NCBI GenBank assembly: GCA_002344355.1
Contig: DDTN01000010.1
Location: forward strand, 24,307-88,306
DNA: 64,000 nucleotides
Reading direction: 5' to 3'
DNA from: Proteobacteria bacterium UBA2363
GTDB lineage: Bacteria; Pseudomonadota; Gammaproteobacteria; Xanthomonadales; UBA2363
Part shown: piece after piece, positions 1 through 10,174 of the stretch
Position numbering within the stretch: position 1 is the first letter of the stretch
Layout: each line of letters opens with the position of its first letter
Translations under genes and position numbers: made by a program
The notes under the pieces: generated by a model
What the model saw: only the letters and a program-made list of their open reading frames with translations
The model's database searches: none
What the model was told of the DNA's origin: nothing

Positions 1-645
1 CTGCTGCTGGTGCACGAGACCCTGAACCAGGCCGAGTCGCCGCGCCGCGCGTGGGTGTACAACCCCGGCCAGCGCCGCGTCCGCCTGGCGCCCAACGTCG
101 CCTACGACAACCCCGGCACCGCCTCCGACAACCTGCGCACCAACGACATGACCGACATGTTCAACGGTGCCCTGGACCGCTTCGACTGGGAGCTGGTCGG
201 CAAGCGCGAGATGTACGTGCCCTACAACAGCTACAAGGCGCACTCGGCGCCGATCGGCGACCTGATCCGCCCCGGCCACATCAACCCGGACATGCTGCGC
301 TACGAGCTGCACCGGGTGTGGGTGGTCGACGCCCGGCTCAAGGCCGGTGCCCGCCACATCAACAGCCGGCGCACCTTCTACGTCGACGAGGACAGCTGGC
401 AGATCCTGGTCATCGACCACTACGACGGCGAGGGCAACATCTGGCGCTACTCCGAGGCGCCGTCGATCAGCTACTACGAGATGCCGCTGTTCTGGTCGAC
501 CCTGGAGAACCACCACGACCTGAAGAACGGCCGCTACCTGGCCTCGGGCCTGGACAACACCGAGGGTCGCACCATCGACTACCGGATCCAGTTCTCCGCC
601 GACCAGTTCTCGCCGCAGAACCTGCGCCAGCGCGGCGTGCGCTGA
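1..645 (+). CDS. DUF1329 domain protein, C-terminal part (5' end outside window)
   Basis: The frame is open from the first base, so the gene starts upstream and about 214 C-terminal residues are visible. The sequence resembles the DUF1329 family (outer-membrane lipoprotein-sorting-like fold), with runs such as AWVYNPGQRRVRLAP, TNDMTDMFNGALDRFDW and EMYVPYNSYKAH. These proteins are periplasmic or outer-membrane associated and are often encoded beside DUF1302 proteins, YCF48-like propellers and MMPL/RND exporters. The next two genes here are exactly such a propeller and exporter, so a role in export of a hydrophobic substrate is inferred. The substrate is unknown. The end at TGA 643-645 is clear. 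Confidence 0.85.
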   Translation: MLLVHETLNQAESPRRAWVYNPGQRRVRLAPNVAYDNPGTASDNLRTNDMTDMFNGALDRFDWELVGKREMYVPYNSYKAHSAPIGDLIRPGHINPDMLRYELHRVWVVDARLKAGARHINSRRTFYVDEDSWQILVIDHYDGEGNIWRYSEAPSISYYEMPLFWSTLENHHDLKNGRYLASGLDNTEGRTIDYRIQFSADQFSPQNLRQRGVR

Positions 646-823
646 CCGCGGCAGCGCAGCAGGGCAATACCGGCCGGCCGCCCCAGCGCGGCCGGTCGCA
701 CATCGGGAGCCCGGAAGGCGCCCGGCCGCACCATGGCCGGCGTGGCGGGAATCTGGTCAAATCCGGGCGGGGCCGGTTCGCCGGACCGCCAAGACGCGTC
801 AGCCAAGGAGGCTAGGCCAAGCC

Positions 824-1924
824 ATGACCGCTACCACCCATGCCGGGGCCGCGCTGATTGCGCTGCTGCTGGCCGCCCCCGCCGCCTTGGCGGCCTGGCC
901 GGACACCGCCACCACGCCCGCCGAAACGATGCCGCGCGCCGCCGCCGGCCTGCTGCTGGACGGCACGCGACTGGACGACGGGCGCCTGCTGGTGGTCGGC
1001 GAGCGCGGCCACATCCTGACCTCCTCCGACCAGGGCGCCACCTGGGACCAGGCGCAGGTGCCGACCCGGGCGACGCTCACCGCGGTCGCCGCGCATGGCG
1101 AGCGCATCGTCGCCGGCGGCCACGACGGCGTCCTGCTGCACTCCGGCGATGGCGGCGCGAGCTGGCGTCGGGTCCGCGAGAGCGTCTGGGACCCGATGAG
1201 CGACGATCCGACCAGCGGCGCGCCCGTGCTCGACATCCTGTACCTGGACGCCGACCGCGTGCTGGCGATCGGCGCCTACAGCCTGTTGCTGGCCAGCGAC
1301 GACGGCGGCGCCACCTGGCGACCGAAGACCCTGGCCGCCGGGCCCGGGCCCGGGCCCGGCGCCGATGCGGGCGACGAGCCCGCGGCGGACGCGGACGAGG
1401 GCGTCGACGACGGCGGCGACCCGCTGCTGTTCGACGAGTCCGAACTGATGCTCGATGCCGAGGAGGATCCCCACCTCAACGCCATCGCCCGCCTCGACGG
1501 CGGTCGCCTGTTCATCGTCGCCGAACGCGGCGCCGCCTTCGTCTCCGACGACGACGGCGAGACCTGGCGCCGGACGGCGCTGCCCTACGACGGTTCCATG
1601 TTCGGCCTGCTGTCGCTCGGCCAGGGCCGGGTGCTGGCCTACGGCCTGCGCGGCAACGCCCTGCTCAGCCGTGACAACGGCGAAACCTGGACCGAGGTCG
1701 GCACCGGCACCGACCTCAGCCTGTTCGGTGGCGTGCGTCGCGGCGACGGCATCGTCCTGGTCGGGGCCAACGGCCTGCTGCTGGAGGGCGACGCCGGCGC
1801 CGGCGGGTTCCGGGCCACCACCCTGGCCGAGGCCGGCGTGCTGGCCGCGGTCGTCGACCTGGGCGCCGACGGCGTCCTGCTGCTGGGCGAGTACGGGCAG
1901 GTCCGCCACGGAGGTCAGCCATGA
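824..1924 (+). CDS. YCF48-like / BNR-repeat beta-propeller protein, exported
   Basis: A 366-residue protein with an N-terminal signal peptide (hydrophobic about residues 8-23, then a small-residue cleavage region). The body carries repeated Asp-box signatures (SSDQGATW, SGDGGASW, SDDGGATW, SDDDGETW, SRDNGETW), as in photosystem II assembly factor YCF48/HCF136-like propellers. In non-photosynthetic bacteria such proteins sit beside RND/MMPL exporters and are presumed periplasmic accessory factors. An acidic, Gly/Pro-rich insert of about 40 residues (near residues 170-210) interrupts the propeller. A strong Shine-Dalgarno AAGGAGG lies at 805-811. The stop overlaps the exporter start as ATGA, so the two are translationally coupled. 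Confidence 0.85.
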   Translation: MTATTHAGAALIALLLAAPAALAAWPDTATTPAETMPRAAAGLLLDGTRLDDGRLLVVGERGHILTSSDQGATWDQAQVPTRATLTAVAAHGERIVAGGHDGVLLHSGDGGASWRRVRESVWDPMSDDPTSGAPVLDILYLDADRVLAIGAYSLLLASDDGGATWRPKTLAAGPGPGPGADAGDEPAADADEGVDDGGDPLLFDESELMLDAEEDPHLNAIARLDGGRLFIVAERGAAFVSDDDGETWRRTALPYDGSMFGLLSLGQGRVLAYGLRGNALLSRDNGETWTEVGTGTDLSLFGGVRRGDGIVLVGANGLLLEGDAGAGGFRATTLAEAGVLAAVVDLGADGVLLLGEYGQVRHGGQP

Positions 1925-4293
1925 AGCGCGCATTGGAAAACCTGGTGTTCGGCGCCCGGCCGGTGGTCCTGGTGCTGTTCGCCCTGGTCACCGTGGTGAT
2001 GCTCTGGGCGGCCAGCCAGCTTCGCGTCGACGCCGGGTTCAAGAAGCAGATCCCGCTCGAACACGAGTACATGCAGACCTTCCTGGACTACGAGCGCGAG
2101 TTCGGCGGCGCCAACAGAGTGCTGGTCGCGCTCATGGCCCGCGACGGCGACATCTTCAGCCAGGACTACATGGCCGCGCTGGAGCGGCTGACCTCCGACG
2201 TGATGGCGCTGGACGAGACGGACGACGCCCGCGTGCGCTCGCTGTTCACCCCCAACGTGCGCTTCGTCGAGGTGGTCGAGGACGGCTTCGCCGGCGGCAA
2301 CGTCATCCCGCAGTCGTTCACCCCCAACCTGGAGGGCTACGTCGCCGACCAGGGCGAGTTCGAGACCATTCGCGGCAACATCGTCAAGGCCGGCATCGTC
2401 GGCCGGCTGGTGGCCCGCGACTTCGGCGGCACCATGGTCTGGGCCGACCTCATTCCCGAGGACGCCGGCACCGGCCTGGACTACCAGGCGCTGGCGCAGC
2501 GCCTGGAGGCCCTGCGCGGCGTCTACGAGGACGACCGCCACACCCTGCACATCATCGGCTTCGCCAAGATCGTCGGCGACGTCAGCGACGGCGCCAAGTC
2601 GGTGGTCGCCTTCTTCGGCATCGCGATCCTGATCACCCTGCTGCTGCTGTACTTCTACTGCCGTTCGCTGACCCTGTCGGCGCTGGTCATCGCCTGCGGC
2701 CTGGTGGCCGTGGTCTGGCAGCTCGGCGCCCTGCGCCTGCTCGGCTTCGGCATCGACCCGATGAACATCCTGACGCCGTTCCTGGTGTTCGCGATCGCGG
2801 TCAGCCACGGCGTGCAGATGATCAGCCGCTGGCTGAACCAGCGCCTGGACGGCGACGACCCGGAGACCGCCGCGCGCGCCACCTTCCAGCGCCTGCTGGT
2901 GCCGGGAATCATCGCCCTGGCCTCGGACTGCATCGGCTTCGTCACCATCCTGTTCATCAACATCCGGATCATCCAGGAGCTGGCGATCACCGCCAGCCTC
3001 GGCGTCGCCCTGATCATCCTCACCAACCTGGTGCTGCTGCCGGTGCTGCTGTCCTACGTGCGCCGCGCCAGCCGGGCGCTGGCCGGCCGCCGCGAGGGCA
3101 TGGACGGCGTCTGGCGCGGCCTGTCGCGCAGCACCGGCCGCGGTCCGGCGCTCGCGGTGATCGTCGTCGCGCTGGTCCTCGGCGCCGGCGGCTGGTGGAT
3201 CGGGCAGGGCATGCAGATCGGCGATTCCGAGGCCGGCGTGCCCGAGCTGCGCCCGGAGTCCCGCTACAACCAGGACGCCGCGCTGATCGCCGAGCGCTTC
3301 GCCCTGGGCATCGACTCCATCTACGTGATCGCCGAGGCCGCACCGGATTCCTGCACGGCAAGCTACCCGGTGATGGAGACCATCGACCGCTTCGCCTGGC
3401 ACATGGCCAACGTCGAGGGCGTGCAGCAGGTGATGTCGCTGCCGCAGGCGGCGACCATGGTCAACGCCGGCTGGAACGAAGGCAACATCCGCTGGCGCGC
3501 GCTGCCGCGCGGCAGCGACCAGCTGCGCGTCGCCACCCAGGGCTTCGAGACCGATTCCGGCCTGCTCAACAGCGACTGCAGCGCGATCCCGGTGATGCTG
3601 TTCCTGACCGACCACAAGGCGACCACGATCAACCGCGTGGTCGAGGCGGTGAAGCGCTTCCGCGCCGAGAACGACGCCTATCGCCCGGGCTTCCGGGAGG
3701 CCCAGGCGCAGGCCCTGGCCGACGGCGAGGACGGCGCCGGCGACCGCGTCAACCTGCGCCTGGCGACCGGCAACGCCGGCGTCATGGCGGCCACCAACGA
3801 GACCGTGCAGGCGGCGCAATGGCCGATGCTGCTGTGGGTCTACGCGGCGGTGATCCTGCTGTGCCTGCTCACCTACCGGTCGCTGTCGGCGACCATCGCC
3901 ATCGTCGTGCCGCTGGCCGTGGTGTCGATGCTGTCGAACGCGGTGATGGCCAAGCTCGGCATCGGCCTGAAGGTCAACACCCTGCCGGTGGCGGCGCTGG
4001 GCGTCGGCATCGGCGTCGACTACGCCATCTACCTGTACTCGCGCATGCAGGAGGACCTGCGCGCGGGCATCGGCGTGACCGAGGCCTACTTCCGCGCGCT
4101 GCGCACCACCGGCGCCGCCGTGCTGTTCACCGCGGTGACCCTGTCGGTGGGCGTCGGCACCTGGATCTTCTCGGCGCTGAAGTTCCAGGCCGACATGGGC
4201 ATCCTGCTCAGCTTCATGTTCCTGGCCAACATGCTGGGCGCGATCCTGGTGATGCCGGCCCTGCTGCGCTGGCTGCGGCCGCGCGCGCCCTGA
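1921..4293 (+). CDS. RND superfamily exporter with two MMPL/SSD domains
   Basis: A 790-residue inner-membrane protein with the duplicated RND plan: one N-terminal transmembrane helix, a periplasmic domain (about residues 35-210), a five- to six-helix block (about 215-380), a second lone helix (about 405-430), a second periplasmic domain and a final helix block (about 620-785). It resembles MMPL-type RND family transporters (predicted exporters), not AcrB-type pumps. It is coupled to the upstream propeller gene by an ATGA overlap and follows a DUF1329 gene. This arrangement suggests proton-driven movement of a hydrophobic or lipid-like substrate, which is an inference. A strong GC hairpin follows the stop. 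Confidence 0.88.
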   Translation: MKRALENLVFGARPVVLVLFALVTVVMLWAASQLRVDAGFKKQIPLEHEYMQTFLDYEREFGGANRVLVALMARDGDIFSQDYMAALERLTSDVMALDETDDARVRSLFTPNVRFVEVVEDGFAGGNVIPQSFTPNLEGYVADQGEFETIRGNIVKAGIVGRLVARDFGGTMVWADLIPEDAGTGLDYQALAQRLEALRGVYEDDRHTLHIIGFAKIVGDVSDGAKSVVAFFGIAILITLLLLYFYCRSLTLSALVIACGLVAVVWQLGALRLLGFGIDPMNILTPFLVFAIAVSHGVQMISRWLNQRLDGDDPETAARATFQRLLVPGIIALASDCIGFVTILFINIRIIQELAITASLGVALIILTNLVLLPVLLSYVRRASRALAGRREGMDGVWRGLSRSTGRGPALAVIVVALVLGAGGWWIGQGMQIGDSEAGVPELRPESRYNQDAALIAERFALGIDSIYVIAEAAPDSCTASYPVMETIDRFAWHMANVEGVQQVMSLPQAATMVNAGWNEGNIRWRALPRGSDQLRVATQGFETDSGLLNSDCSAIPVMLFLTDHKATTINRVVEAVKRFRAENDAYRPGFREAQAQALADGEDGAGDRVNLRLATGNAGVMAATNETVQAAQWPMLLWVYAAVILLCLLTYRSLSATIAIVVPLAVVSMLSNAVMAKLGIGLKVNTLPVAALGVGIGVDYAIYLYSRMQEDLRAGIGVTEAYFRALRTTGAAVLFTAVTLSVGVGTWIFSALKFQADMGILLSFMFLANMLGAILVMPALLRWLRPRAP

Positions 4294-4301
4294 GCCTGGT
4301 G

Positions 4302-4330
4302 CGCCCCGGCCGGCGATCCCGGCCGGGGCG
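4302..4330 (+). terminator. GC-rich hairpin downstream of the RND exporter
   Basis: A perfect 12-bp stem (CGCCCCGGCCGG with its complement CCGGCCGGGGCG) and a CGATC loop, starting 9 nt after the exporter stop. There is no T-run after it, so it may be a 3'-end stabiliser or a weak terminator. Confidence 0.45.
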
Positions 4331-4382
4331 GCCCCGGCGGCCCATCCCGGTCGCCCTCCATCAAGCGTCCACGGTCCGCGCC

Positions 4383-4388
4383 GATACT
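4383..4388 (+). promoter_or_regulatory. -10-like hexamer before the sensor kinase gene
   Basis: GATACT ends 8 nt before the ATG at 4397, so transcription would start at or next to the start codon. No clear -35 is visible. It is one of several such cases in the window. Confidence 0.4.
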
Positions 4389-4396
4389 GTGCCGGC

Positions 4397-5878
4397 ATGA
4401 GCATGTACGCCAAGCTGGCCCTGTCGATGGTGGCCGCCGGCACCCTCGCCCTGCTGGCGCTTGCCCTGGCGCTGGACTGGCGCCTGGGTCGCGGCTTCGT
4501 CGCCTACATCAACGACGCCGATGCCGAACGGCTGGCGCCGCTGGCGCTGGCTGCCGCCGAGGTCTGGCGCCGGGACGGCGGTTGGGACGGCCTGCGCGCG
4601 CGTCCGGAGCGCGTCGCCTGGCGCGCCCTGCATGCCCGCGTCCGGGCGCTGGAGGATGCCGCCGAATCGGGCCAGGTGGCACTGTCGCCGGCACCGCCGT
4701 CGCGGCAGCCGCGCGCGCGCCGGCAGCGCCCGCCCGGCCACGGCCATGGCCATGAGGGCGGGCCGCCGTGGACGCCGCTGTGGGCGCGGGTCGCCATCCA
4801 CGAGCCCGACGGCACGCCGGTGCTGGGCCGCCATGCCTTCGAGCGCACCGGACGGCGCCTGGCGATCGAGGTCGACGGCCGGCAGGTCGGCTGGGTCGGC
4901 CTGGTCGAGCTCGAGCGCGCCAGCGGCCGCCTCGGCCAGGCCTTCCTGGCCGACCAGCGGCGCGGCCTGGTGGTCGCCGCCCTGGTCCTGCTGGTGGCGC
5001 TGGCGCTGGCGGCGATGGCGCTGGCGCGGGCCTGGGCGGGCCCGGTGCGGCGGATCGGTGCGGTCGCCCGCCGGCTTGCCGATGGCGACCTCTCGGCGCG
5101 GGTCGGCCCGGCCGGGCGCGACGAGATCGGCGTGCTGGCGCGCGATGTCGACCTTCTGGGCCAGTCGCTGGCGGCGGCCGACGCCGCGCGCCGGCGCTGG
5201 ATGGCCGATGCCGCGCACGAACTGCGCACGCCGCTGTCGGTGCTCAAGGGCGAACTGGAAGCCCTGCTCGACGGCGTGCGCCCGCTCGACGCCTCGGCGA
5301 TCGCCTCCCTGCACGCCGAGGCCACCCACCTGGGCGCACTGATCAACGAGCTGCGCGAGCTGGCCCTGGCCGACCTCGGCGCGCTCGACTACCGGATGGC
5401 CGAAGTGGCGCTCGACGCGCTGGTCGACGAGTGCCTGGCGGCCAACGCCGGGCGCCTGGCGCAGCACGGCCTGGCGGTCGAGTGGATGCGCCCCCCGCAG
5501 GCGGTGCGCGTGCACGGCGACGCGCGGCGGCTGCGGCAACTGGTCGAGAACCTGCTGGAGAACAGCCTGCGCTACACCGACCGCGGCGGCCGCATCGCCG
5601 TGGCCCTGGCGACCGGTCCTGCGGGCGTGCGCCTGGACTGGCAGGACAGCGCGCCCGGCGTGCCCGAGGCGATGCTCGGACAGCTGTTCGAGCCGTTCGT
5701 GCGCGGCGATCCGGCGCGCGGCCGCGACGAGGCCGGCGGCGGGCGCGGTTCCGGCCTGGGCCTGGCGATCGTGCGCCGCATCGTCCAGGCGCACGGCGGC
5801 AGCATCGTCGCCGCTGCCTCGCCGCTCGGTGGCCTGGCCCTGCGCATCGACCTGCCGAACACCGCGGAGGCGGCATGA
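4397..5878 (+). CDS. BaeS-like sensor histidine kinase
   Basis: A 493-residue membrane histidine kinase. It has an N-terminal helix (about residues 8-27), a periplasmic sensor region to about 190, a second helix (about 193-215), a HAMP linker with VRRIGAVARRLADGDLSARV, a HisKA domain with the phosphoacceptor motif HELRTP (His274), and a HATPase domain with N box (ENLLENSLRYTD) and G boxes (DSAPGVPE, GRGSGLGLAIV). The periplasmic part has a basic Pro-rich stretch followed by GHGHGHEGG, which could bind metal. It overlaps the response regulator start by ATGA, so the pair is one unit. It resembles the BaeS envelope-stress sensor; the true signal is unknown. Confidence 0.92.
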   Translation: MSMYAKLALSMVAAGTLALLALALALDWRLGRGFVAYINDADAERLAPLALAAAEVWRRDGGWDGLRARPERVAWRALHARVRALEDAAESGQVALSPAPPSRQPRARRQRPPGHGHGHEGGPPWTPLWARVAIHEPDGTPVLGRHAFERTGRRLAIEVDGRQVGWVGLVELERASGRLGQAFLADQRRGLVVAALVLLVALALAAMALARAWAGPVRRIGAVARRLADGDLSARVGPAGRDEIGVLARDVDLLGQSLAAADAARRRWMADAAHELRTPLSVLKGELEALLDGVRPLDASAIASLHAEATHLGALINELRELALADLGALDYRMAEVALDALVDECLAANAGRLAQHGLAVEWMRPPQAVRVHGDARRLRQLVENLLENSLRYTDRGGRIAVALATGPAGVRLDWQDSAPGVPEAMLGQLFEPFVRGDPARGRDEAGGGRGSGLGLAIVRRIVQAHGGSIVAAASPLGGLALRIDLPNTAEAA

Positions 5879-6579
5879 ACACGACGCAGGAACCGGCGAC
5901 CATCCTGGTGGTCGAGGACGAACCCAAGCTGGCCCGCCTGCTGGCCGACTACCTGCGCGCCGCCGCCTACGAACCGGTCATCGTCGAGCGCGGCGACCAG
6001 GCGCTGGCCGCCGTCGCCGAGCACCGGCCGGCGCTGATGCTGCTCGACCTCAACCTGCCCGGCATGGACGGCATCGAGGTCTGCCGCGCGTTGCGCCGGC
6101 ACTCCGACCTGCCGGTGGTGATGGTCACCGCGCGGGTCGAGGAGATCGACCGCCTGCTCGGCCTGGAGCTGGGCGCCGACGACTACATCTGCAAGCCGTT
6201 CAGCCCGCGCGAGGTGATCGCCCGGGTCCGGGCGGTGCTGCGCCGGGGCGAGGCCCGCCGCGGCGGGCCGGGCCCGGAGGCGGTGGTCGAGATCGATGCC
6301 GAGTCGCGCCGGGTGGTGGTCGGCGGCCGGCCGGTGTCGCTGACCGCGGTCGAGTTCGGCCTGCTCGCCGCCCTGGTCGAACGGCCCGGCCGCGTGTTCA
6401 GCCGCGCCGAGCTGCTCGACCGCATCTACGACGACTGGCGCGACGTCTCCGACCGTGCCGTCGACTCGCACGTCAAGAACCTGCGCCGCAAGCTCGACGA
6501 CGCCCTGCCGGGCCGCACGCTGATCCACAGCGTCTACGGGGTCGGCTACCGCTACGAGCCGGAGCCGGCGTCGGGCTGA
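5875..6579 (+). CDS. OmpR/BaeR-family response regulator
   Basis: A 234-residue regulator. The receiver domain has acidic residues in VVEDEPK and phosphoacceptor Asp58 in LLDLNLPGMDG, followed by TAR and the K of CKPFSP. The OmpR/PhoB winged-helix domain (about residues 140-230) contains LTAVEFGLLAAL and the recognition helix region SDRAVDSHVKNLRRKL. It starts within the stop of the kinase gene (ATGA), which fixes the start. It is presumably phosphorylated by that kinase and binds DNA. Targets cannot be read from the window, though the adjacent RND exporter operon is a reasonable candidate. Confidence 0.93.
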   Translation: MNTTQEPATILVVEDEPKLARLLADYLRAAAYEPVIVERGDQALAAVAEHRPALMLLDLNLPGMDGIEVCRALRRHSDLPVVMVTARVEEIDRLLGLELGADDYICKPFSPREVIARVRAVLRRGEARRGGPGPEAVVEIDAESRRVVVGGRPVSLTAVEFGLLAALVERPGRVFSRAELLDRIYDDWRDVSDRAVDSHVKNLRRKLDDALPGRTLIHSVYGVGYRYEPEPASG

Positions 6580-6618
6580 ATCGCGGGCACGCCCGGTCCC
6601 GGGCGGCACCGCCGGTCC

Positions 6619-6624
6619 TACAAT
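6619..6624 (+). promoter_or_regulatory. -10 hexamer TACAAT of mnmG
   Basis: A near-consensus -10 lies 7 nt before the ATG at 6632. It contains the first two bases of the alternative ATG at 6623, which argues against that start. A leaderless mnmG mRNA is implied. Confidence 0.5.
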
Positions 6625-6631
6625 GCCGGCC

Positions 6632-8521
<1,890 letters not shown>

Positions 8522-8950
8522 GCGGGCAGGGTGACGCGCCGTTGAAACCACCCGGAGGAGCTCGGGTGTGATTCCTTGAATTTCGCACGGCTATGCCCGG
8601 GGCCGCACTCATCGCGCCTCGGAACTCCAGACACTCGCTTCTGCCCCGGGCTCCGTTGCGTTGATCAGATTGACGCATGGGATTCTGACCTATGTGTAAC
8701 CTGTCGGGCGGGCGCGCTAGGGAATTCACCTCGTCCAACTCGCGGAGGCATCTTTGTACCGGCCGTCTCAGAATGGGAGACAGGCATGGCGTATCAAACG
8801 CCTTGAACATAGATACTCTCTCTAATCGTTCAAGCTACGCAAGAAACGAATTACGATTGTGGAGGCTGCTCAAGTAGCCTGACTTCGGATTTCTTGTCCT
8901 GTTGAATCAACCGTCGAACCGCGCCCTACCCCGACCTGGGAGAAGTATCC
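8522..8950 (+). other. Intergenic region upstream of the cas operon
   Basis: About 430 bases with no convincing gene and visibly lower GC than the flanks, especially 8790-8910. A short imperfect hairpin (CACCCG/CGGGTG, 8549-8568) follows mnmG. A purine-rich Shine-Dalgarno (GGGAGAAG) precedes the csb1 ATG. The cas promoter should lie here, but I could not find a well-spaced -35/-10 pair. Confidence 0.5.
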
Positions 8951-10174
8951 ATGAGCAAGGTGCTTGACCTCGACCGTCTGCGCGAAGCCATCAACGGCCG
9001 TGCAGCCGCATTCCGTTCGATCACGCGTATGCAGCCCACGGGTGGTCCGGGAGACAAGGTGTTTCCACCGACCTACAGTGGGGGAACCTATGCGACGGAA
9101 ATGCGGCGACTTCCCGGACGTGAGCAGCCAGTGGACTGCGTCCTGCTCGACTCGGTGCAGTCCCAGGCCAATCGCATGGAACTCGCGCTGCTGGAAGCGT
9201 GGGAGCGGGGCCAATTGGCCTTGCCTGTAGTCAGTGTCGACTTCGCGGGTCAGGGCCTGCTCAAGCCCTTGCGCGTGACCAGCCTGGAGGCGCCACATCG
9301 CATCGCCGATGCACTGTTGCGCGACAGCCTTCTGGATGGGGTGCCGTTCCGCAAATCGACGCGCGGAAAGGCGCTCGACCACGTTGACATGAAAAACGCG
9401 ACCGCGCTTTTCGAACTGTGTCCCACTGCACTGGTGCTGGGACTGTGGGACTCGACCGGTCCGCGCGGCGGTTTGGGTGCCAAGTTCGCCAGAGCGATGG
9501 TGTCGGAGATCGTCGGAATCGAAGCAGTGCCGGGCGTCAAGTCCAGCAGTCGAATCGATCCGGCACAAATCATGCTGGGGGCAGGTCCCGTTTATGCAAC
9601 GAAGGAAGGCGACTGGACTGTGGATGTCGCCGCCGCGCGTACGGAAAAGGGTAAACCAGTGAAGGTCGGCAAGGACGGAAAGCCGTCCGAGGTCAATCAC
9701 GGGAACATCACCCCAAGCGTCGACGTTCGAACGGGCGGATTCACCATCGACCATGCCCGCCGCACCACCACGCTGTCCCTGCCGGCCTTGCGCCGCCTTC
9801 GCTTCCCGGTTGGGGACGAGCACGACATGCGGCGTGACCAGGCTGGCCGGGTCGTGTTGGCGGCATTGGGGTTGTGCGGTGCCACCTTGGCCCGCGACAT
9901 GGGGGGCGACCTGCGTTCGCGCTGCCACCTGGTCGCCGAGTCCGCCAGTACCTGGGAATTGATCGATCGTCCCGGACAGCCACCTGAACAGTTCGAGCTT
10001 GAACCGGACGAAGCGATTGCCCTCTTTTCCGAGGCCGTGGCCGCGGCCAGAGCGGCAGGGCTTCCCTGGCTGGACCAGGAATTGAAACTTGCCCCATCCC
10101 CGCAGCTCGTCGCGCTGGTGCGGCGCAGCCAGGAACTCGCTGCCGACCTTGCCGAGCCCGATGGAGAAGACTGA
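8951..10174 (+). CDS. csb1: Type I-G CRISPR-associated Cas7 protein Csb1
   Basis: A 407-residue protein of the Csb1 (GSU0053) family, the Cas7 backbone subunit of type I-G (formerly I-U) Cascade that coats the crRNA. Diagnostic stretches are GDKVFPPTYSGGTYATE near residues 34-50, VDCVLLDSVQSQANRMELAL near 60-80, FELCPTALVLGLWDSTGPRGG near 155-175 and a C-terminal Cys-containing segment LAALGLCGATLARDM. It is the first gene of the operon and has a clear Shine-Dalgarno. Its stop overlaps the start of csb2 by one base (TGATG). The reading frame is intact, and codon use is less GC-extreme than in neighbouring housekeeping genes, consistent with acquisition by transfer. Confidence 0.92.
   Translation: MSKVLDLDRLREAINGRAAAFRSITRMQPTGGPGDKVFPPTYSGGTYATEMRRLPGREQPVDCVLLDSVQSQANRMELALLEAWERGQLALPVVSVDFAGQGLLKPLRVTSLEAPHRIADALLRDSLLDGVPFRKSTRGKALDHVDMKNATALFELCPTALVLGLWDSTGPRGGLGAKFARAMVSEIVGIEAVPGVKSSSRIDPAQIMLGAGPVYATKEGDWTVDVAAARTEKGKPVKVGKDGKPSEVNHGNITPSVDVRTGGFTIDHARRTTTLSLPALRRLRFPVGDEHDMRRDQAGRVVLAALGLCGATLARDMGGDLRSRCHLVAESASTWELIDRPGQPPEQFELEPDEAIALFSEAVAAARAAGLPWLDQELKLAPSPQLVALVRRSQELAADLAEPDGED

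Noticed and set aside
6623..6631. Upstream ATG for mnmG
   Set aside because: It overlaps the TACAAT -10 hexamer, and the family normally starts close to the Rossmann motif, so ATG 6632 is preferred.
8576..8806. 76-codon frame upstream of csb1
   Set aside because: No homology, no Shine-Dalgarno and unusual composition; likely chance in the cas promoter region.
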